Positions 24,490 to 34,760 of a stretch of 64,000 bases of DNA are shown in pieces; position 1 is the stretch's first letter, and each line of letters starts with the position of its first letter. Under the pieces are notes generated by a model. It did not search any database. It had not been told where the DNA came from and was given only the letters and a program-made list of their open reading frames with translations. This DNA comes from Calophaca sinica (lineage: Eukaryota > Streptophyta > Magnoliopsida > Fabales > Fabaceae): the NCBI GenBank assembly GCA_037113605.1, contig CM073734.1, positions 16,247,924 to 16,311,923 of the forward strand. Reading direction: 5' to 3'. Made by a program: the position numbers and the translations under genes.

Positions 24490-26202
24490 AGACTATTTTA
24501 TCTTTAGGTACCCATATCTTTTTGGGTCCTTTCTTGTTAGTTCTTGAAGGAAGCTTATCCTTCACAGTTTTAAAAATAGTACATGCACTTTTCAAATGAC
24601 CAGGTTTATTGCAATAAGTACAATGCAAGCATTTACTATGATTATTGGATTTATCAGATGCTAAATCATTTTCTAAAGGAGGTTCATGTAATATATAACC
24701 AAGACCATGAGTTGTCGTTTTACTGATACCCCAAATCATTGAGGCTTGCTTGCTTCGAGTTACACTCTCTGCAAGAAACTTTTGAAATGCATATTCATAA
24801 TCATTTGATTTGCATTTAAGGTTGCCTGTAACTTTAGAGCTTTCAGCTTGAGAGCTCTCAGCTTCTGGTTGCTTGTTAGCGGCCAGACGCTGGTTATCCA
24901 TCAGATGCTAATTTTCAGTTTTCAGCTTCTGGTTCTCTTTATTGAGTACAGATTTTTCTTTGTTTAAGGCTTAAAAGTCTTGTGATAATTTTGAAAATTT
25001 CTTTTTCAAATTCTTATACTCAACAGAGAGAGTGGCAGAGTCCTTAAGAAGATCATCGAATGCTAGTTGAAGTTCAGAGTAGGAATCATATACTATTACC
25101 TCTTCAACTTCTCCTTCTAAGTCAAGATCAGTGTTTGCCATGAGAGCGAGATTTGCTTCTTCTTCATTATCTTCCTCAGATGAGGATAAGTCTAGATCTT
25201 CCCATGTAGCCATGAGGCTTTTCTTCTTTTTCTTGAAAGAACTTCTTGTGGGCTTCTCCTTAAGATTAGGACATTCAGACTTGAAATGTCCAGGCTTTTA
25301 CATTCATAGCAAATGACTTGAGCTTTGTCTTTGTCTTTGCTTTCCTTCTTGTCCTTAGTATCTTTCTTCTGAAACTTCCTCCTGAAGTTTCTCTTCTTCC
25401 ACATTCTTTGTATCTTCCTGGATATAAACGCGAGCTCATCTTCTGATGTATCAACATCTCCTTCTGAAGCTTCATCTTCTGATTCTTCTTCTTCAGCCTG
25501 AAGGGCTTTGGAAGAACTAGCTTTATGTTGAGCGACTTTCAAAGCAATAGACTTGCCCTTTCTGACAGGTTCTTCTTCGTTTAGCTCAAGTTCGTGATCT
25601 TTCAACGAACTCATAAGATCTTCAAGTTATAGGACATTTAGATCTTTTGCTTCTTGAATAGCAGTGACCTTGGGTCTCCACTGCTTAGTCAAGCTTCTTA
25701 AGATCTTTCTAACATGGTTAGGCGTAGTGTAACTTTTTCCAAGGGCCTGTAACCCATGAACAAGTGTTTGGAATCTTCCAAACATAGTGTCAATGTTTTC
25801 ACCATCTTCAATTTTGAACAACTCGTATTGGCGAACCAGCATGCTAGCTTTGGTTTCTCTTACTTGGGCAGAGCCTTCGTAAGATAAAACAAGTGAGTCC
25901 CAGATTTCTTTGGCAGTATCAAATTTGCCACATTTATCATATTCTTTTTCTGTCATAGCACAAATAAAAATGAATCTAGCTTTTTGATTGGTTTGATATC
26001 TCTTTTTCTGCTCATCATTTGAATCTTTTCTAGCTATAGCAACACCGTGAGGATTAGTGGAAGGAATGTAACCACTTTGAACTATATCCCACAACTCAAG
26101 TTGTTGTGTCTCAAAGAAAGCTTTTATCTTATCTTTCCAGTAATCAAATTTTTCTCCATCGAATAGAGGAGGAAGGTTCATATGACCACCTTCAGTAGAC
26201 AT
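24490..26202 (-). pseudogene. Copia gag (stops and two frameshifts)
   Basis: The first ATG in frame is 26202 (MSTEGGHMNLPPLFDGEKFD). The UBN2-type gag core follows, with KARFIFICAMTEKEYDKCGK and IWDSLVLSYEGSAQVRETK. A stop lies near 25627. A Lys/Glu-rich segment leads to the first zinc knuckle, CYECK, where a one-base loss near 25300 shifts the frame and destroys the rest of the CCHC pattern. In the shifted frame follow an acidic and coiled-coil-like segment (25213-24971), two more stops, and a second CCHC knuckle CTYCNKPGHLKSAC (near 24585-24630). A compensating shift near 24460 restores the pol frame, so gag and pol were originally one ORF. Confidence 0.87.
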
Positions 26203-26253
26203 GTTCACAGTATAGGATCTTTCCTCTTAACACTGTTAAGTGCTCAACCAAGA

Positions 26254-26271
26254 GGCCGAGCTCTTGTACCA
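26254..26271 (-). promoter_or_regulatory. Copia primer binding site
   Basis: The minus strand reads TGGTACAAGAGCTCGGCC, two bases after the 5' LTR. It is close to the initiator-Met tRNA site TGGTATCAGAGC, with substitutions at two or three positions. Confidence 0.7.
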
Positions 26272-26273
26272 AC

Positions 26274-27528
26274 TGAACGTGAACACAAGAAGGGGTGGTT
26301 GAATTGTGTCCAAAAACTTTTTGCAAACTATACGTTAAAATCACTAAGAATACAGATTTTTCAAAGATGTTTGTTTATCGGACGCTGAGAGACTAACCGG
26401 ATGCAGGAAATAAATCGTTTATGAAAACTTGTTTTACTGAGCAAGGTAAAGATAAATGTAAAGCAGTAAAGAAAGAGGCACAGAGATTTATATCAGTTCA
26501 CAACCAACTGGTAGCTACGTCTAGTCCCTTCGATCCTGAAGGATTTTTCACTATAATCAACTGATTACAATTTACCTCAAGAGTATGCTACTGTCACAAA
26601 CTTGACAATACTCTCAACTTCTCAAAACGACTCAGTACGATCGAGCCTTTGAGGAACAAAGCCTTAACTAGGCCAAAAACAATTTACAAAAGAGAATATT
26701 ATTTTGAATACAATCAAAATAACTCTCACAAAGAGGATGAAAAGATTAAGCTCAAAACAGAGAGGCTTTCTAAAAAGAAAGTATAAGACGCTGAGTTCAG
26801 TTCTTTGTAGACCAGAAACTTGGCACGAAACTTGATTGCTCACTTGAGTAATATTGCTTTCAGAATGAAGTTTCTTCACAGTTTTTCCAACTTGTCTTCA
26901 ATGAATACCTTGGGGTATTTATAGGAGTCTTCAGGGATATTACCGGTTGCAGTAAAAACATAGCTCCTTTTCATTGAATGAGGTAATTTGAAATGTAGTC
27001 CTTTTCTTCCTTTCCAAAGAATATCAGAATAGTACATATTACCGTTTTCGTACTATCTACTTTTCACAATTGCCTTGTACGATTTTTGTCTTTTACTAAA
27101 GGTGTCACCTTTGCTTCCTCGTACATCAAAATAAGCGCATAAAATCAAATTCTAATTTCGTTCCAGAACATTCTGAGGTTAAGAGCAGAAACGTTATCAT
27201 CACGTGCTTCATTAAAGAGATCAGACGCTCGCTCAGAACAGAGGATGGACGCTCGCTGCAATAGAGTATTCCACGTGTCAAAGAGTAACACTACCGGATG
27301 CTTACTGTTAACAAGACGCTGGAGTGAGTTCGGACGCTGACATCAGTGGAGTGTATTCAATTCTCTTGTAAATTTCTTCTTCTTTCTTGAGTGTTTTGTA
27401 CATATATATGAAGCTTTGATTCCTGTACACTCAAAGATATGTTAGAAGATAAATTGTTCTCTTGAAAATACTTTGTTATCATCAAAATTAATGAGGGTCT
27501 AAACTTCTCAATCGTTTAGGTTCCAACA
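26274..27528 (-). repeat. Copia 5' LTR
   Basis: A 1255-bp copy of the LTR at 16027-17279. TATA box at 26916-26923. The same GACGCTGAG-like motifs occur at equivalent places. Confidence 0.9.
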
Positions 27529-29757
27529 CATTTGATATTTCAATCATGGCATAATCAATAACATCAATTATCCAATAAAATCCACAACATATATCTTAAT
27601 CATGTTTTAAGCATACACACACCACATTGCTTTTCAATTCATCCACGCACATCAATCCATCAATACGTGACAAACCAACGACACCGCAAACAACAACATC
27701 AATCAAGTTCACCCCTTTGCAACTCGGTGGAGTTTGCAAAGAGCAAGTCAAACAAGTTTGGGGGGTTGGGGGCAGTCGTCAACCACTTGTAATCAAGCCT
27801 AAGAGATAATCAAATATAAGTTTAAAGAAAATAAAAATCGAAGGGGTACAAAACCCTCACTTTGAACCCTGGGGTTCTCGGACTTCTTTGCTTTACGAAA
27901 TAAAAATTAAATCCTATACATATCTAAAAGTTGCCCTTACCGAAAGTCGCCAGGTCACGTGTCAACACACGTCCCGAATTCACGCCGCACGAATTCCGAT
28001 TCTCAAGTCCTAACACCACGGAACAAACTTAGCATAAATCTAAAGACTTAGTTCTAATACTTAAGGCCATCACAACTTAAAACCCTTTTCCTAACCAAAA
28101 CACTTACACTTAGAAACTTAATTAAAATACTAGTTTTTAAATAATTACATACACTTGAAAAATTAATAACTAATTAAAGAATCAAATTTTAAAGACTAAG
28201 AAATCATTTTCTTAAAAACTTAAGACATATAACATCATCATTTTTTCCACTCTTTTCTCAAATATTAGAATCAAGGCTCCACTTAGTTCCTTGGGTCTCA
28301 AGAAACCCAACTTACCTAATGTGCTTCATAGCCTTAAAATCTCCAAAACAAGTCCAAATTCAATCAAATCATTTCCAAATCTTCCTAAAACTTAAATACA
28401 TTTAAATACAACTTAATATGAACCAAAGAACACAAAATATTTTCCTCCCAAACCCCTACGGGCTGGCGGCCTCAACCTTTTCTTCCCAAAAAATTTTGTA
28501 AATCTTCCAACTAATTACACAACATCATTCCACAATTCATTCCTTTCACAAATCAACCATTTCCTACAACACACATGCCTAATTCAAGTTCAATCATCAA
28601 TTTAAGCTTCATTCAAGAATAAGGTTTTTCAACAAAAATTACTCAATCAAATTTCTAGTTCAAAACCAAAAGCCAAAACAACAACGACAACACCAAATAA
28701 GCAAGAATCACCAACCAATTGAATTGATTCACCTCAAGATCACACAATCCCTCTTTTTCCCTTTAGGTTAGCGCCTAGGGTTCCAAGATTTGCGGATTTA
28801 AGTGCTCATCTCCATCACTGATCATGATCAAGCAAAATACAAAGCATTAGAACAAGAATAAACAAGAAAACACAAGATTATACACACATACACTCACCCC
28901 CACAGTTTTGGGGCTGAACAATGGGGGAAAAAATTTGATTTTCAAACTCACTTGGATGAGGGAATAGGTGGTAGGAAGATGAAGGAGAAACTAGGAGCAA
29001 GAAAGCTTGAACATTGGAGGTGATCTCAAGCTTGAAGATGAAGCATGGAAGCCATGGAAGAACTTGGACTTTCTCACTCTAGAATGGAGAAGATGAAGCA
29101 AATGAAAATGGGATAACAAAAGGGGGGTTGTGGCTGCCTTCTTAAAAAAAAAGGAGGGATTAAAAAAAATTATTAAGTTAAACACTTGGTTAAAAATTAC
29201 TCAAATAGTAAGCATAAAAAAATAACCATCACCTAAGTGACACCTAGCAATTAAAGTAAGATGCTAATCCCATCAATAGTCTAACCCATCTAATCTCTCA
29301 TCTATCATGATTACCCTCTAATTCTAGAGTCTTAAGAGTACTAAAAAAAATACGGTGTCGAGTAACCGCATTATCGATAAATTTGCAAAAATTAATTTTA
29401 CCGAGAAATTAATTCACCGCGTGATAATAAATTATCATAAATAATAAAACAATCTCAAACACTCACAAATAATCACAACAAGTCACGATTCGATTTTCAT
29501 CGAAATCGGAGTTCGTTTAAAATTTTATCTGCGGCCAAACTGCCCGATGATTCAAAACGTGACGAAACTTCGTTAGAGTTTTTCGACGATATTCGAACCA
29601 TGAATTAATATAAAATATTAATTCTCAATTTTAATTTGATCTTGATTTAATTCAATCACTTGCTTTACAAACAAGAAACTGCTTATTATAGCATAAATAT
29701 GGTAAAATATACTATAATAACGCTAAATAACGCATCGCGAAAAATACGGGTGTTACA

Positions 29758-30131
29758 ATACTCCCCCACTAAAAATAGTTTCGTCCTCGAAACTACGGGT
29801 TAGATACGTACCAAGAAAAAGTTCTTCATACTGTCCTCTCATCTTCTGTTCCAGTTCCCAAGTCGCGTCTCTGGTCTTCTAGTTCCAAACCACTTTGACT
29901 AGTTGAATCTCTTTGTTCCTCAGTTGCTTGACCTTCCTGTCGACAATCCTTGCAGGAGATACTTCAAAAGACAAATCGTCCTTCAGTTGAATCACATCAG
30001 GCTCGATAATGTGAGAAGGGTCGGAAACATACTTTTGCAACTGCGAGACGTGAAAGATGTCGTGAATATCAGATAGGAATGGGGGTAATGCTATCTGGTA
30101 TTCAACTGGCCCTATACGACGAAGAATTTGA
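29758..30131 (-). pseudogene. Truncated gypsy A pol tail (second tandem copy)
   Basis: On the minus strand this reads from QILRRIGPVEYQIALPPFL through VSQLQKYVSDPSHIIEPDVI to the chromodomain-like tail and polypurine tract. It is the same as 9682-10055 of the complete copy. It abuts CACTA tnp2 sequence at 30131-30132, with a short stretch (ATCAAATTC) compatible with both sides. It has no start of its own. A long frame that appears to begin at 30211 is a chance read-through from tnp2 sequence in the wrong frame. It has a stop near 29879 (TAG where Gln is expected). Confidence 0.85.
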
Positions 30132-30825
30132 TCCACCTTGAAGCTCCACACAAATGACAAGAATCGTCCCTCGCTCGCTCTTTCCAAAATAACATGCAAC
30201 TGTTGGGACATGCATTAATCTTCTTATAGTCTTAGCCCAAGTCCCTTATCATTGACTTTGTTTTATTGAAAGAGATAGGGATGTTCAAATCTGGCATAAC
30301 CTCTTTCAATAACTCTAGGAGAGCAGTGAATGATGCATTTCTCCATCCATAAAGACATTTCAATAAATAAATTCGAATAGTGAACGATAAGGTGGAAAAA
30401 TTTTTACAACCAGGATACAGCTCTTGATTAGCATCCTCAACTAGTTTAAAAAATTTCTTTGCGTCTTCATTTAGGCCTTCATGTACTCCACCTGCTTCAG
30501 CCACATCTTTAAATGTCTTAAACAATAAGCCATCAATATTATCGTATGAGACGTCACTATCAATATCGTCATTAAGACCCATAAAACTTTCACCTTCACC
30601 ATGGTAAATCCGTTTGTTATATCCATTTACAAATCCTTTGTTTACTAAATGATTAAACACCACATCTCTTTTTTCCCAACCATCATTGCAACAGTCAGCA
30701 CAAGGGCACAATATCTCCTCTCCTATAATCTTTCCTTTGGTGAATGCAATATCCAAAAAGTAATTAACACATTTCTTATAATCTTCACCATATCGAGGCA
30801 AGTCCACCCAATCCTTCTTTATCAT
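30132..30825 (-). pseudogene. CACTA tnp2 transposase, N-terminal part (truncated by gypsy A)
   Basis: The ATG at 30825 opens MIKKDWVDLPRYGEDYKKCV, the transposase-associated domain at the start of plant tnp2 proteins. Conserved Cys follow in EEILCPCADCCNDGW. Next is the block FFKLVEDANQELYPGCKNFS, then LLKCLYGWRNASFTALLELL. A stop and frame change occur near 30236. In the next frame the cysteine block KKINACPNSCMLFWKE and CHLCGASRW is still readable (about 30220-30130). The gene is then cut by the gypsy fragment. The part between this block and TADGQAW at 5832 (roughly 50-60 residues in relatives) is missing, so the insertion edge also carries a deletion. It was one gene with 3761-5832. Confidence 0.88.
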
Positions 30826-30831
30826 GTTTGA

Positions 30832-31947
30832 TTTACTGAATCAAAATCAATTATTCCTATAAGGGAATAAGTTTAAGAGATTACACAGCTAAGAAATTAA
30901 TGATAAAGTAATTAAGCATTGCTTTAAGAAATCTTTTTACAAACCCAAGTGCAGCTTACAAAGTGAAGGGTAAGCTGAGAAATTGGAAAACAATAGCATA
31001 AATGGAAGATAACAAATATAAAAGCCAAAACAAAAGAAGAAAAACAAAAATATTAAAAGAACCTCTTATGACCATTCTTTCCAAACTATCATTTTCTTGA
31101 TCAATTAATCACCATCCTAATTTCAATTACTTTTTCACCAATCTGCTGCTGTCTCATTACCACTAATAGATCATAGATCAGAATAGCAGAAGTTAAAGAT
31201 ATTTAGGAATCAGGATCCCATCAATAGGTGAACAATCATGCATACAAGGTTAATGATAGGTGCAAAAAGCTAACACATTGAATGTGAGCCATATATCAAA
31301 TGACATATAAATAATACAAACAAACATTGTAGAAATTAAGTTTAGATATTAGCAAGAATTGTTTGCAAAGTTTTGAGATTGGTAGTTGTTATGAAGTCTC
31401 AATTGCAAGGACATTCTACCACAACAGTGCAGAAACAAAATAATTTCAGAGTCATGTAAGGCTCCAGGCTATACTGGTTAGGAGGGACAAAATTAAATTG
31501 ACTTGGCCAAAAAATGTAGTTGGATCAAAACTAACACAATGAAATCAACAACCTCACACACACGTTCAAGACAAGATGATGAACCAAAGATTAAAATAAG
31601 CTCAAATTCAAACATACCTCCATATTATGCCACTGATGTTATTTCCTCAGCAAGATAAAGTCTTCCCAAGAATAAAAACCTGAAGCAAACAAATATTAAG
31701 CCTTTTTGTAAATAAATACAGAACAAAGACAACAACAACAGGTCACAAAACAAAGACTGTAACAAACAAATTGAGGGTAATAAGGAATGAAATTCTACAA
31801 AGAATACTAATAGGACAAAAAATTCTACAAAGAATACGTACTGGGTATTAGGAATTAGAGGCAAAAAATACAAACTGCTTACAAAATAAAATTTGAAGGA
31901 TGAATGATCACTCTGTTTGAAAAGAGCATGAGCATGAGTTACCTTAT
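30832..31947 (-). other. CACTA 5' untranslated region, no gene seen
   Basis: AT-rich sequence upstream of the tnp2 start, inside the transposon. Short frames such as 31625-31873 are hydrophobic and low in complexity, and match nothing I know. It probably holds leader, introns or promoter. Confidence 0.5.
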
Positions 31948-32025
31948 AGTGCGACGGTAAGCGTGAGTTAAGCCCGGGTTGCAGTGCGACGGCGAGCGTG
32001 AGTTAAGCCCGGGTTGCAGTGCGAT
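31948..32025. repeat. 35-bp tandem repeat in CACTA 5' region
   Basis: Two copies (31948-31982 and 31983-32017) differ by one or two bases and are followed by a partial third. Each contains GCGTGAGTTAAGCCCGGGTT. Confidence 0.85.
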
Positions 32026-32195
32026 GGGGGTAGTGAAATCACAGTGGGGCGAAGGGGAATATGTTACGATGAGGCCTGGCTCTCCTTCTAGGTCAAAGAA
32101 GGAGAACGGAGCGACAAGAGGTCGCGGCGGGCGGTGAGCGTCTGGCAGTTCACAGCAGTAGCGACGTTGAGATGGTCTACGACGAGAGTAAAAAG

Positions 32196-32396
32196 GACTG
32201 AGAGCGTCGATCGAGTGGCAGAGGGTTTCTCTGTGCAACCCGAGTGGCAGAGGGCTGAAAAGGGCTGAGAGCGTCGACAGAGTGAAAAGGGCGAGAGAGT
32301 GAAGGTCTTAGTGTGAGAGAGGCTGAGGGTTTCTCTGTGCGACGATCGAGTGGCTGAGGGTTTCTCTATGAGACGATCGAGTGGTTGAGGGTTTCT
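32196..32396. repeat. Degenerate GC-rich repeats in CACTA 5' region
   Basis: The phrase ATCGAGTGGCTGAGGGTTTC and close variants recur about four to five times (near 32209, 32241, 32319, 32345 and 32376), with GCGTCGA interspersed. The base composition is sharply more GC-rich than its surroundings. It may be the transposon's promoter region. Confidence 0.65.
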
Positions 32397-32494
32397 TTAC
32401 TATTCAGTTTTAGGTTTTTAGTTTTTTTTTTAAAATACAAGCAAAAAAAAAGTTTTTTAAAAATTTATTAAAAACATTATTTTTTGGTATTTTG

Positions 32495-32836
32495 GAGGGA
32501 AGAACCACAAATTGCCGCCAGAAAATTTTCATTAATTCAAAGGCAACAAGTATAGAAATGTAGCCTTTTATTATAAATAATGTAACGGTTCAAAATTGTT
32601 CCCAGATATAGTTAAGGGAACAGTTATTAACGGTTGCAAACAAATTTACATGGCAACAGGTCAAAATTGTTCTCATTTCAATTTTAGGCAACACTTATTC
32701 AGTATTGCAAAAGGGGTGTTCCGTAAAACATCATTTTTATGGCAACAGTCATAAAATGTTGTCTGATCTATGTTTAAACAACACTTTACACCAGTTGGCA
32801 AAAAATGTGTTGTCAAAAGCATAAAATGTTGTAGTA
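32495..32836 (-). repeat. CACTA 5' subterminal repeat region
   Basis: GGCAACAG and its variants recur (near 32541, 32650, 32688 and 32739), mirroring 3214-3650. The region ends in the transposon terminus, which has TAGTA instead of TAGTG. Confidence 0.7.
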
Positions 32837-33885
32837 AGATATGTTAATTGAAGTCTTTTGTTTTTTTGAAGTACGTAGCCAGACTAGGAAAAAAAAGGAG
32901 TGCGACATATAAGGGCAAACATAGGCTATGTTGTTGCATTGGGGTCAAAGCAGACTTAAAGGCAAGTGCGTCCCCATTGCAATAGTAATAAAGACTTGAG
33001 TCCTGATATCGTAACTAAGAGATTAATTAATAATTACCAAACTACTCGAACTTCTTGTTATTTAGACTAGTAATTGTAATGATGATTTGATTGTAGTAAC
33101 CGACATGAGAGCAATAAAACACGTTGAGAAACCAATAGAGAGAAGCCTAGGATTTGTACATTCGATTTCCCCAGTCCTAATTATAAATGAACCCTTTGTT
33201 ATTCCCCAATTACCAATCCCTCACCAAATCTATTAACAAACAATGGTCATGTATCCCCAAATTGTTCCCTAGTTGATCATGCAAGATATTCAAATTCAGA
33301 GAAAGCATGAGGCATAAAGAGGTTGATTAGTTAATTAACCTGATTGGAAAATTAACACTAAGGTTCGTCATGTATAATCCTAATTGTCCTACAGGTCTTC
33401 CAATTAATTGCAGTACAATTATTGGTCAATTAATTGATTAACAATATGCCAAGAGTGATCAATTCCTAACACGGGATTAAAACGTTAGAACAATTTAATT
33501 GGAATGAATAATAGGAATTCCCATAAAAGTAGAACATAAAAGGGGTTTCTAAGATTACAAAATTCTCCGTACCGGAGACCCTTCCAAGTAAAGTAACAGG
33601 ATGAGTTAACTTACTGTCCGCAAGGATAAAACCCATAATCCTAGTGAGAAATTTAGCTATCCATAGAATTAATGAAAACTAAAAACATCATAGTATTCAT
33701 GAAGAACAAGAAGAAGAAAAACCCTTGTAAAAGAGAAATCCTTGATGCACACCTTCAAAACCTTTCTTTAACTTAGAGCTCTCAAAACAGTGTCATAAGC
33801 TCCAAAACGGCACTGAATACCTCCTCCCTTTCTTTCTCTCACTTTTAATTAAAAGCCTAAAGTCTAGAATGCACAGTCGTGCATC
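32837..33885. other. Repeat-derived intergenic DNA, no gene seen
   Basis: No coding sequence. A small imperfect hairpin (TTGCATTGGGG and CCCCATTGCAA, about 32935-32983) is present. The sequence 33550-33830 resembles the leader part of an old gypsy LTR, and GGGTTTATCA at 37037-37046 could be that LTR's end. I could not fix its start. Confidence 0.4.
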
Positions 33886-33894
33886 CACATACGC

Positions 33895-34303
33895 ATGGAC
33901 GGAGCTAGCCTAATTTTAATGAGGGGGCCAAATATAAACAGTAAATTTTTTTATAGGTGAAATAAACTTCATTATAGTAAAAGAGCAACAAAAGTGTTCA
34001 GAGGTTATATACAAATAGTAATTAAGAAAAAATAACAAACTCCCAATTTTAACAAAACTAGCAGGCCAACTTAATTTACTAATACAAGACTTAAATAAAA
34101 TTTTATCACTAGCATTTAGACCTGCAACTTTTCAAATAAAGAGATCATGTTGTGACTTGAGACTCATCCCTTAACCAAAATTTGTATTTGTGCTCTGTAA
34201 TATATTTTTTGAGGGCTAAAATAACTTATTTATATACCTAATCTATAATTTTTTTTTTTAGGGTAGCCATGGCTACCACATGGCTCCGAGAGGAGCCGCC
34301 CCT
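33895..34303. mobile_element. 409-bp non-autonomous DNA element with 9-bp duplication
   Basis: CACATACGC occurs at 33886-33894 and 34304-34312 and would be a single copy if the intervening 409 bp were removed. The left edge reads ATGGACGGAGCTAGCC and the right edge, reverse complemented, AGGGGCGGCTCCTCTCGG, which are only weakly similar. A 9-bp duplication suggests Mutator-type transposition, but the terminal inverted repeat is poor and the class is uncertain. It has no coding capacity. Confidence 0.6.
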
Positions 34304-34482
34304 CACATACGCGCTTGTGCAAGCATTGCATGGACCATTCCAAAGTGTTGATCTAAAACCCTTGAACGGTCGTGCTAGCATGTTGCACAACCATGCACAT
34401 CCTTGAATAGGCGTGCCATCTTGCAGTTGCATCTGAAGTTGTGAATCAAAAATATTGCACAGTCATGCTTCGCACATTACAC

Positions 34483-34717
34483 TGTTGGAATTAATTCAGA
34501 TTAGTATTGTGTCAGTTGTGTTAGTTAGTTAGTGTGTTAGGTGTGTTGGGTCAAAACCATTGTGGGCTTTTGGGCATAGTATAAGTGATATAAATACATT
34601 GTGATATAGTGTGTAAGTGTGTGTGTAATTCATTTAGTAAATTTTAGTGTTACATTTTCTTTCTCTCTGTGTGTTTCTATTCTATTATTTGTGAGCGTGT
34701 GCATTCTTGCACTAGCA
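34483..34717 (+). repeat. 5' LTR of short copia element
   Basis: 235 bp, with a TATAAATA box at 34589-34596. Confidence 0.9.
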
Positions 34718-34718
34718 G

Positions 34719-34732
34719 TGGTATCAAGAGCC
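34719..34732 (+). promoter_or_regulatory. Primer binding site of short copia element
   Basis: TGGTATCAAGAGCC, one base after the 5' LTR. It is the initiator-Met tRNA type with one extra A. Confidence 0.85.
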
Positions 34733-34760
34733 ATTGATTAGGGACTTGTGAGTGTCAACA

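Larger units (their letters stand above)
16027..27528 (-). mobile_element. Ty1/copia element, Sirevirus (SIRE/Maximus)-like, 11.5 kb
   Basis: LTRs of 1253 and 1255 bp bound it, with ends TGTTGGAACC and CGTTCA on the minus strand. Internally, in minus-strand order: primer site, gag, pol in copia order (protease, integrase, RT, RNase H), then about 3.5 kb downstream of pol with a long extra ORF region, then a polypurine tract. Length and the extra 3' region fit the Sirevirus branch. The two LTRs look about 96-97 percent identical by eye, so it is younger than its gypsy host. It has several in-frame stops and two frameshifts in gag-pol, so it is not autonomous now. Confidence 0.88.
14413..29757 (-). 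repeat. Gypsy A 5' LTR, interrupted by a copia element
   Basis: The LTR boundaries are TGTAACACCC (minus strand, at 29757) and GGGGCTTTACA at 14413. The copia element occupies 16027-27528. Flanking bases CATAT (16022-16026) and CATTT (27529-27533) are the likely 5-bp duplication with one substitution. Without the insertion the LTR is about 3838 bp, against 3849 bp for its partner. The segment 27529-29757 is AT-rich and non-coding. Confidence 0.88.
5833..30131 (-). mobile_element. Ty3/gypsy composite A, Tekay-like chromovirus, inserted in tnp2
   Basis: Reading the minus strand, the order is a fragment of the 3' end of pol (30131-29758), a full LTR (29757-14413), PBS, gag, pol, polypurine tract, and a second LTR (9681-5833). 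This is more than one element: the extra pol tail ahead of the 5' LTR shows a tandem arrangement whose upstream copy lost its own LTR, gag and most of pol. LTR ends are TGTAACACCC and GGCGTTACA. Protein motifs and the chromodomain-like tail fit the Tekay/Del branch of chromoviruses. The target is the CACTA tnp2 gene, which resumes at 5832. A target duplication cannot be seen because the upstream edge is a deletion junction. Confidence 0.85.
3214..32836 (-). mobile_element. CACTA (En/Spm-type) transposon with nested retrotransposons
   Basis: The left terminus reads CACTACAACATTTTTGCTTT. The right terminus, reverse complemented, reads TACTACAACATTTTATGC, so the diagnostic CACTA is kept on the left and has one substitution on the right. 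Both ends are lined with short subterminal motifs of the type GGCAACAGT. Inside, on the minus strand, are the pieces of a tnp2-type transposase gene. About 24.3 kb of the span is inserted gypsy and copia sequence; the native CACTA sequence left is about 5.3 kb. A matching 3-bp target duplication is not evident (TAT on the left, AGA directly after the right end), perhaps through decay. No second (tnpA-like) gene is recognisable. The element is inactive. Confidence 0.85.

Noticed and set aside
29879..30211. A 110-codon frame beginning at 30211 that looks like a complete small gene
   Set aside because: Its first 25 or so residues are tnp2 DNA read in the wrong frame, joined to the gypsy pol tail at 30131. 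It is a chance fusion across a deletion junction.
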